A stretch of DNA of 64,000 bases, taken from assembly GCA_022478985.1 (NCBI GenBank), contig JAKSZP010006606.1, positions 225,828-289,827 on the forward strand, given 5' to 3'. This document shows, in pieces, positions 11,801 through 22,599 of the stretch. The notes beneath the pieces are model-generated. The model made no database searches. It had not been told where the DNA came from and worked only from the letters and a program-made list of their open reading frames with translations. Position 1 is the first letter of the stretch. The number at the start of each line of letters is the position of its first letter. A program made the position numbers and the translations under genes. This DNA comes from Massospora cicadina (taxonomy: Eukaryota; Entomophthoromycota; Entomophthoromycetes; Entomophthorales; Entomophthoraceae).

Positions 11801-12147
11801 TTCCACTTTAGCACCAGCGTGGAAAGTCAAATTGGCTTTCATATATTGAAAGATGATTTCATGCTTAATGATATTTGTAATTGGAGCGAAAATTAAAGAT
11901 GGTAACACCATTTGTCAGTAAGGAGGAAGATTCTGCAACTACATTTCCGAGTGAATGGCATTAAGGCAAGGACATCACCATCATTGTGAGCTGATGGTCA
12001 CTTTTGGTATGGGGTGGCACATGGTCTTGTTGTATAATAGCAAGAAGAGAACTTGTCATTATAGACAACTTGGAGAATTGGCTCTAATTAAATAGATTGG
12101 CCACAATTGGGAATTGGTGACCCAATCTGGCAGCCTCATCTAGTTAT
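8802..12147. other. AT-rich gene-free stretch
   Basis: Frequent stops in all frames and no recognisable protein, RNA or well-delimited repeat. From about 11500 the base composition becomes less AT-rich, suggesting old transposon sequence that I could not identify. Confidence 0.6.
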
Positions 12148-12300
12148 TGTAACAAATGGTAATCCCAAGTTCCCATCTGCCAGCGACAAAACCCTAAATT
12201 AGAGAGTTGTCTTCATCCATTAAGGGTAAATGTGTATAGAACTTAATCCAAGATTAGGTTATATCCAATGGTTCATCCTGATTAGCTGAGGTATGGTGGT
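12148..12300. repeat. Possible degenerate LTR fragment
   Basis: TGTAACAAATGG then CCCAAGTT and TCTGCCAG resemble the start of the 54078 LTR (TGTAACAAAATGG, CCCAAATTT, TTTGCCAG), and later pieces such as GCTGAGGTATGGTGG are alignable with it. No second end was found. Confidence 0.3.
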
Positions 12301-12847
12301 AAACCAGTCTAACACCCTCCATTACTGATGGAATTCACCAAACACCACATCTCATACGCACCACCAGACCTCCAAATCAAAGCCTGTTGCAAATCAGGCC
12401 TCTACCACCTGGGTATTATCAGGCCTCAGTTTGATGGATCACTGTGGATTCATTAGGGCTCTGGAACCAGTTTGTGCTACAGGTCGAGGTTCAGTTTTGT
12501 TCCATCCTCTTTGGACCATTTGGTTACATCAGGAATATTGGATACATGGTTGAAAGGGGACCAAAGCCCCATAAAGTTGGGAAGTACTCTGAGAGCTACA
12601 CTCAATGACAAACAAAAAATTTAAAAGGTAAAAACTTAAAAAAAGCTAGTCTAAACTCACAATTCTTTTGGCATTGATAGAGTAAAAAAACCAAGATGAA
12701 GATAATACATCAATTTCACCTTAAAATAGGGGAAAGAAAACAAAAAGGAGTTTAAATTATTGTTTAATATAAGAAAAACGATTATGGATTGATAAAATTC
12801 CTCCATTGCATTTGACCACCTCAAATAAACTGAATTGAAAAACCAAT
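12301..12847. other. Gene-free stretch between LTR-like fragment and LTR
   Basis: Mixed composition with no coding frame or defined repeat recognised; it may be the rest of the degenerate LTR-like sequence that starts at 12148. Confidence 0.5.
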
Positions 12848-13408
12848 TGTTATAACTTCAGCGTAATTTTTGTGATAAGCTAGGGGATTTTGCACAGGGT
12901 CAAACCCACTGAGCAATTGGACAGATGATATGAAGATTGTCAGCCCACGGATACTTAAAATTTAATGCAATATGGAGCTATTGCCCCAGATGACACTTTA
13001 TATATTTAATTTATTATATACAGCGGATCCTTGCTGTTCCATACATGCTAAATTACTAACACTCATCCTCCTTCAATTGTCTCATCTCGCTTATATCTCA
13101 GCAACTTCAGACAATACCATTTGCCTCAGCTTAGATATTCAGTACCTCTGTATCTCATTGGTTCCAGCAAATTATGGTATTCAATTCTCCATTGCCTTAG
13201 TTTGAGGCGATCTTACTAAATACTTGCCAAATGTTAACATCTCCTTATCACCTTATTTGGAGAAGATTCAGTAAGGCACATTTCTGACTCAAAATTGCCT
13301 CAACTCAAGGTGCTTGAATAATCATAATTAGTATCATAGTTGACAGATTCTCCCCAATCCACCGTAGCTATCTCAGGATTATTTTCCAGTCATATCAGAA
13401 TCTCACCA
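12848..13408 (-). repeat. 3' LTR
   Basis: Pairs with 19470-20016. On the plus strand both start TGTTATAA and end in CA after CATAT(C/T)AGAATCT. On the element's own strand it follows the polypurine tract AAGGGGGTAA (13409-13418). Scattered substitutions and indels separate the two LTRs, so the insertion is not recent. Confidence 0.85.
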
Positions 13409-13439
13409 TTACCCCCTTGACTGAAAAATAAAGCTCTTA

Positions 13440-14560
13440 TTACTTATGTGGCCAGAGGAACTTTTCATGCACTCAGTTAATGATCTGACCGCTTGCAGGA
13501 TCCTTAATAGTGTAGGCGTTAACACCTGTTTTCTCAATGACTTCAAATGGCCCAATCCAAATGCTGGCTAATTTGTGCTTCCAACTGAACCTGTGTTGGT
13601 CATGAAACAGAACCATGTCCCCTTCCTTGAACTGAGCTAACCTGCTACATGTACCTGATCAGCAGCATGATTCTTGATCTTCTTGGCTAAGCTGAAGTGG
13701 TATGCTATAGTTTGCAATTTGATCAATGTGTCCACAAGGTAGTCATATAATGGTGTGGTTCCATTCCACTGGTTTCTTCTGTGCATAGATAGAGCAATTT
13801 TTAAGAGCTAGATTTTGTCCATATAATAATTGAAAGGGGCTCTTCCCCGTGGCAGAATGGTAGCTAATATTATAAGTAAAGACGGTGGTGGAAAGGAGAG
13901 AACTCCAATTGGAAGGTTAATCCATCACTAATTTTAAATTATGTTCACTAAGGTCCCATTAACGCGTTTGACCATCCCATTGGGCTTGGGGTGGTATGAG
14001 GTCATCAGAACCCTGCAGATGACCATCAGCTCATTTAGCTTTGGAAGTATATGTGAAGTGAAGTTAGTACCGTTGTCAGTAAGGATGAACTGAGGGCAGC
14101 CATGTTGCTGGATAATACATACCATTATGAACTTGGCCACTGTAAATGCCCCAAATCCCGTATTGTCTATTCCTCAACCCACCTGGTCAAGTGGTCTATT
14201 GCCACCAGAATGTACTTAGACCGGTTGGATCCTGTTGGGAGAGGACTAACGACATCAAGGGAAAACATATGCCAAGAAAAATGGGGCTTTACTAATCATT
14301 ATAAGATCTTCTGGTGGAATGGCTTTTCCGCTTGGCACTGGTAACAGCAGGAAATGGTTTTAAGCATATCAAACTGCATGCTTTCCCAGTAGTACCAAGA
14401 CAGCAAAAAGTCCAGGGTCTTGCATACTCCACCATGTCCAACTGCTTGGTGTGCGCTCATGATAATGTTTGGTTGGGCAGAAGTCCTTGGGATATTTACC
14501 GTAGTGTCCCCCATCCACTTGTACAACTTGCCGTTCTTCTGGAACGTATTGGCAAATATT
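13440..14560 (-). pseudogene. Ty3/Gypsy integrase, inactivated
   Basis: Reading on the minus strand: HHCC zinc domain HQAVGHGGVCKT, YYWESM and CYQC (about 14400-14520); core with FILTDNGTNF (second Asp intact, about 14070) and YHPKPNGMVKRVNGTL, where the catalytic Glu is Lys (codon AAA at 13967-13969); then a C-terminal GPY/F module with KLASIWIGPFEVIEK and AYTIKD (about 13490-13600). The Glu to Lys change alone would abolish strand transfer. Frameshifts also separate the modules. Confidence 0.85.
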
Positions 14561-14689
14561 ATGTCTAGTGCTTTGATAAATCAAGGCGGTTAATCATCAT
14601 ACTTTCCGCTGAGCATCTTATTGAACATTATGTTGCTCAGATCCACCGTAATTGCAATTGAGGGAAATCTTGATAAGCAATCTGCATTC

Positions 14690-15060
14690 TGGTGTTTGGC
14701 TCCAGGATGATAAAGAATTTCGAAGTTGTAAGCTTGCAGTTTATGAGCCCTCGGCTAGTTGTCCTTCAGGCTCCTTAATATTCTTCAACCAGTGCAACAA
14801 AGTGTGATCCATTATGACTTTGAACTTCAGTACATGCAAGTATACTTTAAATTGCTTATATGTGTAGATCACTGCTAAGCACTCCCAGTCACAGTGTACT
14901 TACGTTTGTGGCAATTCACTCTTTGACTGAAGTACGCCACTGGGTGCTCCTCCTCTTCATCATCCTTTTGGGATAAGACCACCATAACGGCGGAAAGGTA
15001 CACATCCATCTGAATGATGAACTCCTTGTCAAAATTAGGATAGCGCAGCACTGGTGCACT
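14690..15060 (-). pseudogene. Ty3/Gypsy RNase H, mutated
   Basis: Minus-strand reading gives FIIQMDVYLSAVMVVLSQ, matching the usual IQTDAS...VLSQ start with Thr replaced by Met (codon at 15007-15009), then HPVAYFSQR. After a frame break it gives VIMDHTLLHWLKNIKEPEG, where the usual TDH reads MDH (14810-14812). The catalytic Asp residues themselves remain, but flanking conserved Thr/Ala are changed and the frame is broken. Confidence 0.8.
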
Positions 15061-15900
15061 GATTAGCGCTGTTTGAATTGTATCAAAAGAGCATTGACAG
15101 TATTCCGTCCATTCAAATGGGTCGTCCTTCTTCAACAACTCAAATAGCAGACCTTTAATACAACTGAAATTGGGTATAAAGTGGCATAGTATCCAACAAT
15201 CCTCAAAAATACTTGTATATAGCACTTACTGTTTGGTGTAGTCACCTGCCAGATAGCCTCCATCTTGGCTGGTTGGGGCCTCAGCCCAGTCATATCTACC
15301 AAAACCCTAAGGTACTCCAATTTGTCCTTAATTAAGTGGCATTTATGGGGCTTAATCTTGATGTTGGCATCTTCAAGTTGGTGGAAGACCTCCTACAGGT
15401 GGGTCAGATGCTTGGAGAATGGATGTAAAAAGATAATAATATTGTTGAAGTACACGAGGACACACAATAGCTTCAGGTCGCTGAGAATGGTGTCCATGGC
15501 CCGCTGAAACGTAGCTGGTGCATTACATAGCCCTTGAGGCATACAATTCAGTTGGAAAAGCCCCTTGGGTGCAATAATGGCGCATTTCTCCTATTCCGCT
15601 TTGGGAGACTCAATTTGCCAATAACTGGATATTAAATCTATCGCTGAGAAGTAAAGAGCTCCTCCCAAACAATACAAGGCATTGTCAATTCGCAACAAGT
15701 GATATGAGTTCTTTTTCGGCAATACTGTTGAGCTTCTGGTAGTCTATTACTACCTGGTTGGTGCCATCCTTCTTTTTGACAATCAGAACAGGCAAAGCCC
15801 ACGAACTCTTTTATGGTTTGAGAATACCTTGTTCAAGCGGCTTTTCAATCTCCTCAGTTACTACTTCCTCCGCTGCCCTAGACTGGTGGATCAGCCAAGA
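14990..15900 (-). pseudogene. Ty3/Gypsy reverse transcriptase, catalytic box YFNN
   Basis: Minus strand shows PQGLCNAPATFQRAMD, then LVYFNNIIIF at 15441-15452, where the family has YxDD: both catalytic Asp are Asn. The connection continues with IKPHKCHL and EYLRVLVDMTGLRPQPAKMEAIW, then the thumb VGYYATLYP-like segment with FEWTEYCQCSFD. The upstream fingers region near 15700-15770 (KKDGTNQVVIDYQKL-like) is readable with stops. Confidence 0.85.
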
Positions 15901-16149
15901 TCTAGTGGGGGATGACCCCAATGTCCACTTGATAAACCACTCCCCATGCACACCCTAAATTGTGGTCATTGATGGCAAAGAACTCCTTATATTTTTGAAA
16001 TAAAGCTATTGTCTGCTCTTTCAGGTCTTCCAATAACATGACTAAGTTTTCGCGTGGTACCTCCGCCATTAAGCTGAGTTGTGATTTGTTGGGCAAACCA
16101 AATTCATCTAGTGAACCGAATTCATGAACCTGAAGGACCTCCTCAATAG

Positions 16150-16400
16150 GATTCAAGTGCAGATACGCCAATATTGGGTGTCAGCAGATCTTCAGTGGTT
16201 CATTTTGTAGGTTTTCTAGTAAAACCTTTATAGCTTCATGTCCTGGAAGTATTATTCCTGGAGCCACGTGAGTATCAAGCCATGATTTCTGACAAGGCCC
16301 AATGATCTCCCCATAAAGCCCAAATGACACTTCCACCTTTAACTCAGTGTTTATTGAAACTTGGTGTTCGGAGGGGATAGATATAGGCCCAGCAGCTCTG
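16150..16400 (-). pseudogene. dUTPase-like domain between protease and RT
   Basis: Minus-strand reading: SINTELKVEVSFGLYGEI, then a loop, then VAPGIILPGHEAIKVLLEN and EPLKI followed by a stop and HPILAYLHLNP. The pattern (beta strand, G-x-x-G-x-I loop, G-I-I segment with I-x-VLLxN, short hydrophobic strand) fits the trimeric dUTPase fold. It closely matches VAPGLIMLGHGEIQVLLAN in the 55-60 kb element. Catalytic dUTPase motifs are not preserved. Confidence 0.55.
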
Positions 16401-16599
16401 AGCGGCAGCCTTGATATTCATATATACCTGCTGGGGAAGGGCCTGGGTTTATATTTAATCAATGGTAGCAAACTGGAATCCCTCCATTACTATATGCCAA
16501 GTTGATATGTCCCACAAGCGCCAGATCCTTCGGCACTCTGCTGGATGTAAAGTAAATTGAAATCCACTGCCCCAAAATTTCAAAGGTCTCTTCCTTATC

Positions 16600-16890
16600 A
16601 ACAACATCCCCATAGTATCACATGAAAGAAGTTCCTATTAATAGGTCATAATTATTGTTTAGTAACACTATCGCTGGGGCTACCACAACGATTGACCCAA
16701 TCATCAATGGAGTGCATTGTATGATCCCTCAGAGACTGTGTTTTCCGCTCCAGTGGTCCCACACACCATATGATGTTCTACATCAGGTTTTAGTGTTAGT
16801 CTCACCACCAACTTGGTGGAAACTATGTTGACTGGAGCACCCATATCTATGATAGCGCAAATTCAGGCTTTTGCTACAACAATGTCACAG
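16600..16890 (-). pseudogene. Ty3/Gypsy aspartic protease, degenerate
   Basis: Minus strand gives CAIIDMGAPVNIVSTKL, the flap-side start of a retropepsin with the DTGA triad written DMGA (Met codon at 16842-16844), and further on NNNYDLLIGTSF, the C-terminal (I/L)xG motif. The intact enzyme would cleave Gag-Pol; here the Thr next to the catalytic Asp is replaced and stops intervene. Confidence 0.7.
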
Positions 16891-17099
16891 TAGGTACATT
16901 TAGAATAAGAAGAATATTGACTGTTTAATATGTGGACATATAAGGGGTCTCGTTTCCCATGGAAGCTCATAATCCCCTCATCAACTTTGGGGTACTCTTT
17001 GACAATAGCGTCTACCAGAAGGGCAACATTTACACCTTTCAGAGAAGGCATATTGGTGGTGGAATCTGTAACAAGTGGGTTTGCGCCAATATTCCATAA

Positions 17100-19440
17100 G
17101 GAAATTGGGAAGTAAGAGCCTTATAGCTGAATCTACTAGGGACCAGCCTGCCAAAGCCAATACCCAAACCCATCCGCCGAGTTTCATCAATTCCACGCGC
17201 CCTCATATCACTGTCCACACGCTATAGGAGGGTTCCGAGATCCACACAAACGCCACACCAAACCCTCTAGTAGAGCCCATATCTTTGATCTGATTATATT
17301 ACTTTAAAATAAAATAATATTTTCTTATTCAAGCAATTCTTTATTGAATTTTGGTATTTCATAGAAGACTCAACTGGCCATTAAGGCCAGCCTATCCTCA
17401 AATAAATAGTATTTTGCAAATTATAAATAAGCTTTCTCCTACGCCAAGCTCTCCTGAACCATCCAGCACATCTCAGGCGAAGATTCCATACCCCATTGAA
17501 TCATTGTCCATGCCGCTTCATAAGTCCTATGGCATATCAACTTGAGTGCATTTCAGCTTCAGACAGTTGAATTTCCCTTGCTTTGATTCCCTCTCAACGG
17601 GTTTCTTCCTATAAATTCCATATTCAGATCCAGTACTGACTGATCTGTAGCAATGTATGGATCAGGTAACACCTGATCCATTACAGAATCTAGCCTGTCT
17701 GAAGAAGTTTGGTCAAAAATTTGGCAGGCGTATGGTTTTGGTTGCTCCTGAAGTCCTTCTGCGGACTGAGCTCGTGCCAATGTCAGAACATTTACTCCTC
17801 CAACTGGCTGATGATATAAAATTCCATCGTCATACTGAGGGACATCAACTGGAAATACTACAATCAGTTCATGTAGGACATCTGGGGTTGGAATAGCGGA
17901 GGTAGAGAGTCCCATCTTTACTCCGCTCCATCTTTTCCCTGTTAGTATCAGTCCTGTTGTACGTAGTGGACATGACGGTTGGGGCAAATTTGGGCAAGAT
18001 GACAAGGGTGGCCACATTAAAAAAAGTCACAATGTAAGATCTACGTCCTTGGTTATCATAAGAAGGTCCAGGCCAATAATTTTGTTGATGTTTGGCGTAA
18101 CCAGGGCGAGGTCAGTGAGATGATTGTTGATGTTAGGCATAATTAGGTCCAGGTTGGTAGATAGGCTGCTGACAATTTTCATAAGCAGGACCAGAGTGGA
18201 AGTCAAACCTCTGGGGGAAACTCAGCCAAGAGTGGGTTACATGATTATAATAAAGGCCAGGGGTTACTAGGCAGATTCTGGCCAGGGCGGAAGGGTTCCC
18301 CCAAATAAGAGGATCCAGTGGCAGCAGGATGTTTCCACCCCATATTGGGAAGAAAGAAGTTAGTGAATATATGGATCAATAGCTGCACAATTTTGAGCAG
18401 GGGAACATTGTCATCCAAAATTGGAGAAATGACATTGTGAAGCTCACAGTATGGCTTTACCACGGAGGTCATTGTGATGCATATGTCAGCTTCCAATAAA
18501 TAGCTGCCCCAATCAGCACATGAGCTTCCGCTGTAAATTGGTCAGCAAACTCTGTGAGGGTCTCATTATGATGGCACCCAATAGTCAAGAGGTCCACCTT
18601 TTGCTGTGACATTTTGGAAGTACCCCTGAACAGTCGCAGAACAGTATCCTTTACTTCTTGGTATGTAACAGAGCTTCTTGAAAGATAGCAGGTGACTTGA
18701 TTGGCACTCCCAACATACAAGGAAGATATCAACAGTTTAGCTTTATGCCAATCTAAGGAGCATTATGCTGCAAACTCAAAATGTATAAAGAAGCTGTGGA
18801 TATTCACATTGCAATTGAATGGAGGCAGCTCTTCATTATTGACCTCCTCATCCCACTCATAGATGTTACTTTATAAGGCGTACTGAGGAATGGGTTGAGA
18901 CGTATAAGCAGTCTCTCAATGAGGAGCTGGCCCAGTGGAGTTCAGAATGTCCGCTACTTCAGAGGTAGCGTGGCCCTTTGTGGTGGCCAGCACTGCCATC
19001 ACTTGAGGGTATTGACTTTCCAATTTATAACCATATCCAGAGCTGTCTTCCTGGGTGTAGTAACTCCTGCCAGTATCATATTCCTCATCATATAGTTTCC
19101 CACGAGCAGCTCCCTGACGTTCTTCCTCTTCCCAATGAGGAGATGGGAGATACCAGTCAATTTCCACTCCACGCAATGCAGTCATTTGGTAGTGTCATCT
19201 AAATGATTAGTAAGCTGCTTGTTTTGTTGTTCCAGAATTTGCATTTGGCTAAACTTGCTATCTAGCTGGTGCATAATGGCATTCCACTGTTGAAAAAGTT
19301 CATCCTGTTTTTTGAGCACTGCGTCTAAAGCAGTTGGAGTTCCTCATATTTGGCTGATGCAGTGCTTTGTGAGGATTCCCCAGAAAAGCAGGCCTGATGA
19401 GACATGGCCGGCAACTGGAAATTTTTTTGTCTGGTGGATG
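17100..19440 (-). pseudogene. Ty3/Gypsy gag, decayed
   Basis: Upstream of protease on the minus strand. A capsid-like stretch at 18469-18732 contains YQEVKDTVLRLFRG and LTEFADQFTAEA, typical of retrotransposon Gag alpha-helical sequence. A degenerate CCHC knuckle near 18000 reads CGHPCHLAQIC with its first Cys lost and a stop in the preceding Lys position. Several frame breaks occur. The start codon is not resolvable. Confidence 0.65.
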
Positions 19441-19469
19441 ATCAATGGGCCCCCTGTAGTGAGCACCAC
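19440..19469 (-). promoter_or_regulatory. Candidate primer-binding site
   Basis: Immediately inside the 5' LTR (one base after its CA end) the minus strand reads TGGTGCTCACTACAGG, beginning with the TGG expected for pairing to the CCA end of a tRNA. The tRNA species was not identified. Confidence 0.4.
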
Positions 19470-20016
19470 TGTTATAATTTTGGGTAATACCGTTAGGATA
19501 TGCCATAAGGGTCACACAGGTCAAACCCACTGAACCACGGATAGATGATGTGAGGATCATCAGCCCTCCAAAGACACTTTAAAATATAATAAATATGGAG
19601 CAATTGCCCTGACACACTTTTATTTATATAATTTTTAATTGGTTTCTCGCTGTTCTGCTCTTGCTAAACTATTAACAACCTACTTTTTCAATTTCCCCAT
19701 CTTGCTTATATACCAGCAACTTTAGACAATGCCATTCTCTTAGCTTATACTATTCTGCTCTGCCATATTCTCAGCAGTTTTGGGAGGGTATTCTTAAATT
19801 CTCTAGTGCCTTAGTTGAGGTGATCTAAATAATATTTGTCAAATGTCAACATATCCTTATCATCTTATCTGTAGGCGACCCAATAATGCATTATATCTAA
19901 ATATTGCCTCATTTCAAGGAGCTTGAATACTCATAATATCATCCTAGTCAGCGGATCCTCACCAATCCACAGTAGCTCTTCAGGGCTTATCATTCAGTCA
20001 TATTAGAATCTTAACA
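19470..20016 (-). repeat. 5' LTR
   Basis: Partner of 12848-13408 with matching ends and internal blocks (CAAACCCACTGA, GATGATATGA/GATGATGTGA, GAGCAATTGCCC/GAGCTATTGCCC). Confidence 0.85.
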
Positions 20017-21170
20017 TAGGTAATAGAGAAAATGTTATGATCAAAGGCATCCATACTTTTACTAATAACACCTATAGCGTATATTGTCTTCACAGTGAAC
20101 TTTTATATTAATCTACCATTAATAAGAACAGATAACTGTTTGAGTGCATTTATGGTATAAAATTTTTATAATTAAAAGGCTTAATCTTATCTTAAAGGCT
20201 TTTTTATTGATTAAATAGGTTAAGATCTAATTTTTGCTAAAAAGTTAGTTTTTAGCATGGTTTCTTCAGCTTAGAGTTTTTATGGGAGATGAAAAAGTAC
20301 ATTTAAGCATTGCTTAAAATACTGAAGTATCTTGAAATTTTCCTTAACAGAAGTAAGACAAACTTATGGCCTTTTAAAACTTAATATTGCTTTATAAAAC
20401 GTCTTTATTTACTAAGTTACAAAAATATAGGAATAATTGTGAATGAACCTGCGCCTTTTTTAAAAACAATACTTATAAAGTACCTGTATGACTGAGTGCA
20501 TAGCAACTATATAGGAGTACTTAAGGATCTGAAAACATTAAAATAGCAAAACAGTTAAACTTATAACTTATTGGCTAGCTTAAGGTTTTTCAAATTTACT
20601 TGTTAAATGTACATATGATTTTTTATTTTATATAATTAATAAATTTATATTTGGTGTTGAGGCGCTTAAAATTTAGTAAAAGATACCTAAACAAAATCAG
20701 ATTTGGATTGAAGCTATATTATTAGTGGTGTAGACTTTAGTCACCAGAGTTATCAAGTAACCAATGTGCCAGGGAAAACCTTGCTTCTACTGTGGGCGCT
20801 TAAGCACCAAGGACAGTAGCTTCAGTGCACATGCCATTGGTGTTTTGCTAAAAAGGGGACAAGGATATGCTGTACTTTTAGATGGGGGAAAATGTTTGGA
20901 GTGGTTGTAATTTTGGTAAACTGTGACTACTCTTTGAGTTTCTTGCTTAAGTTTACTGTTAAGAATTTAAGTAATACTCAAAACTAGCAGCTGACACTAG
21001 TTTATATGAAACATATTGTCCCCTTTTCTCAGATATATTATATTGTGGGTAAGTTAAACATTATTTTATTAAAAATCAAGGAATTTGAGATTTCATATTA
21101 AAAAAAACTAGTAAAAAGAATAACTCAACAACCTGCAATGTGTAGGATGCTGGTGTTATGAAAACGGCAG
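20017..21170. other. AT-rich gene-free stretch
   Basis: No protein-like frame, RNA gene or delimited repeat seen. Confidence 0.6.
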
Positions 21171-21177
21171 AAGAAGT

Positions 21178-22556
21178 TTAGACTAGCCTGTCAGTCAGGA
21201 TGTGTAAGCACCCAAAAAGCAAGCCAGAATGCCAAAGGCATTGGCGCATATATGACGTTGTATGAGCCAGGCATTGGGAAACAATAAACTGTTGGTGTAG
21301 GGCAATAGTGAACAGCAACCTGAGAACAAACCAAATGGAGACTGCCCCAGACACTGGAGGTCTTGATGCAGGGGGTGGTACCATAGGTATGGTTTCTACA
21401 AGGTCACCAATAGATAGATTTAATTCAACTGGGGAGACAAGGGGGCAGATCCTTGCTTGAAGATGGTGGATGTAATGCCACAAGATCCCAGTATATTGTT
21501 GGTGAAAGTTTGTAATAACAGGGTTGAATTGCCAGAAGTATCTAGCTCGCTGAATCCAGTTGATGACAGTAGGGGCCATAGTAATTATCAGTACTGGTAG
21601 AGCCCATCTGGTATAAGGACTGATGGGCTACCAGAGAAAAGCCATCGGGAATGTGGCCAGAAGGATATCAATAATATTAAAATTGATGGTTTTTTAAGCA
21701 AATTTTATTGTAAAGGAAAGTGAAGAAAATTGACCAGCAATTTTCTCAGTGCGATACAACTGATTAAATAGTGGTCAATTGATGTGGGGACAAGCTGGGA
21801 CCAAGACCCTCAATTTTGACCTAACTGGCAGATTATTTGAGAATGGGGGCAGATAAGTTCACTGGGAACTGACATCAAAGAATTTGGCAGCAGGCCAAGT
21901 CACTGTCAGTTTGACCTCAAATGCCCAAACTGAGGCTTGACTGCATTTCTGATGGTTGATGCGATGGTGTCTGGCCCAACAAGCAGTGGGAATTCCCCAG
22001 AGCCACCCCACATAGGGGAAGTCCCAATTGGTTGGAAACAGGTTCAGGATGCCCAACCCCCCATACCTGGTCACTGGGCCATTTGCTCAATCAAAAGCAT
22101 TGCATCAGCCACAATGCCCAATTTGCCAGAAGGGAGCTTTAAACTCTCATCAATGGTGTCCAATGCTACTACCTGCATATCAAGGATCATCCCTGACAAT
22201 TTTGGGAAGGGGTTAATTTTGACAATTGTGGTGTTGGCCAAATTGAAACTGTCAGCAATTTCAGCCAATAAATCAGTCTTTGTCCCTTTTTGAAAATGTG
22301 GAATCCAATCATCAGGCTTGTTTCCACTCAACTTTAGACTGATTGACTTCATTTTAGTAACCTTGGTGCAAATACCCCTGATTATATGTACTAGTTCTTC
22401 CAAGGTGAGTGTGGGCACTGGGGAGGGATCCAAAGAGGGAGGGTTGTTACCCAGTGCTCGTCTATCACATGGGTGAGGTCGCCCTGGGTAATGAGAGGTA
22501 CAGCCACCCTCTTCAGTACCTTTTACTTGGAAATGGGAAAAGAGCCTGATCAACAC
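21178..22556 (-). pseudogene. Unrecognised, repeat-like coding remnant
   Basis: Two protein-like blocks lie on the minus strand, in different frames. The upstream one (22071-22556) has LTLEELVHIIRGICTKVTK and LSGNKPDDWIPHFQKGTK; the downstream one (21178-21579) has ITNFHQQYTGILWHYIHHLQ and LSIGDLVET. The composition (Trp, acidic and amphipathic segments) is protein-like, and the downstream block resembles 61047-61586 (NFYHYF...HHLQ...LET). I do not recognise a family; a Gag or other structural protein of an element is possible. Confidence 0.35.
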
Positions 22557-22599
22557 ACAGGGGACATTCCCTGGGACTTACAGCTGGGTATTATCTCTA

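Larger units (their letters stand above)
12848..20016 (-). mobile_element. Ty3/Gypsy LTR retrotransposon, complete structure, inactive
   Basis: Both LTRs, a polypurine tract, a primer-site candidate and gag-protease-dUTPase-like-RT-RNase H-integrase in order on the minus strand. About 7.2 kb. No matching target-site duplication was found (CCAAT against TAGGT), consistent with age or rearrangement. Every enzymatic domain has lost key residues (see domain entries). Confidence 0.9.

Noticed and set aside
12972..13205. 77-codon plus-strand frame inside the LTR
   Set aside because: Lies fully within the 3' LTR and is low in charged residues; not a gene.
12843..20021. Target-site duplication for the 12.8-20 kb element
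   Set aside because: CCAAT and TAGGT do not match.
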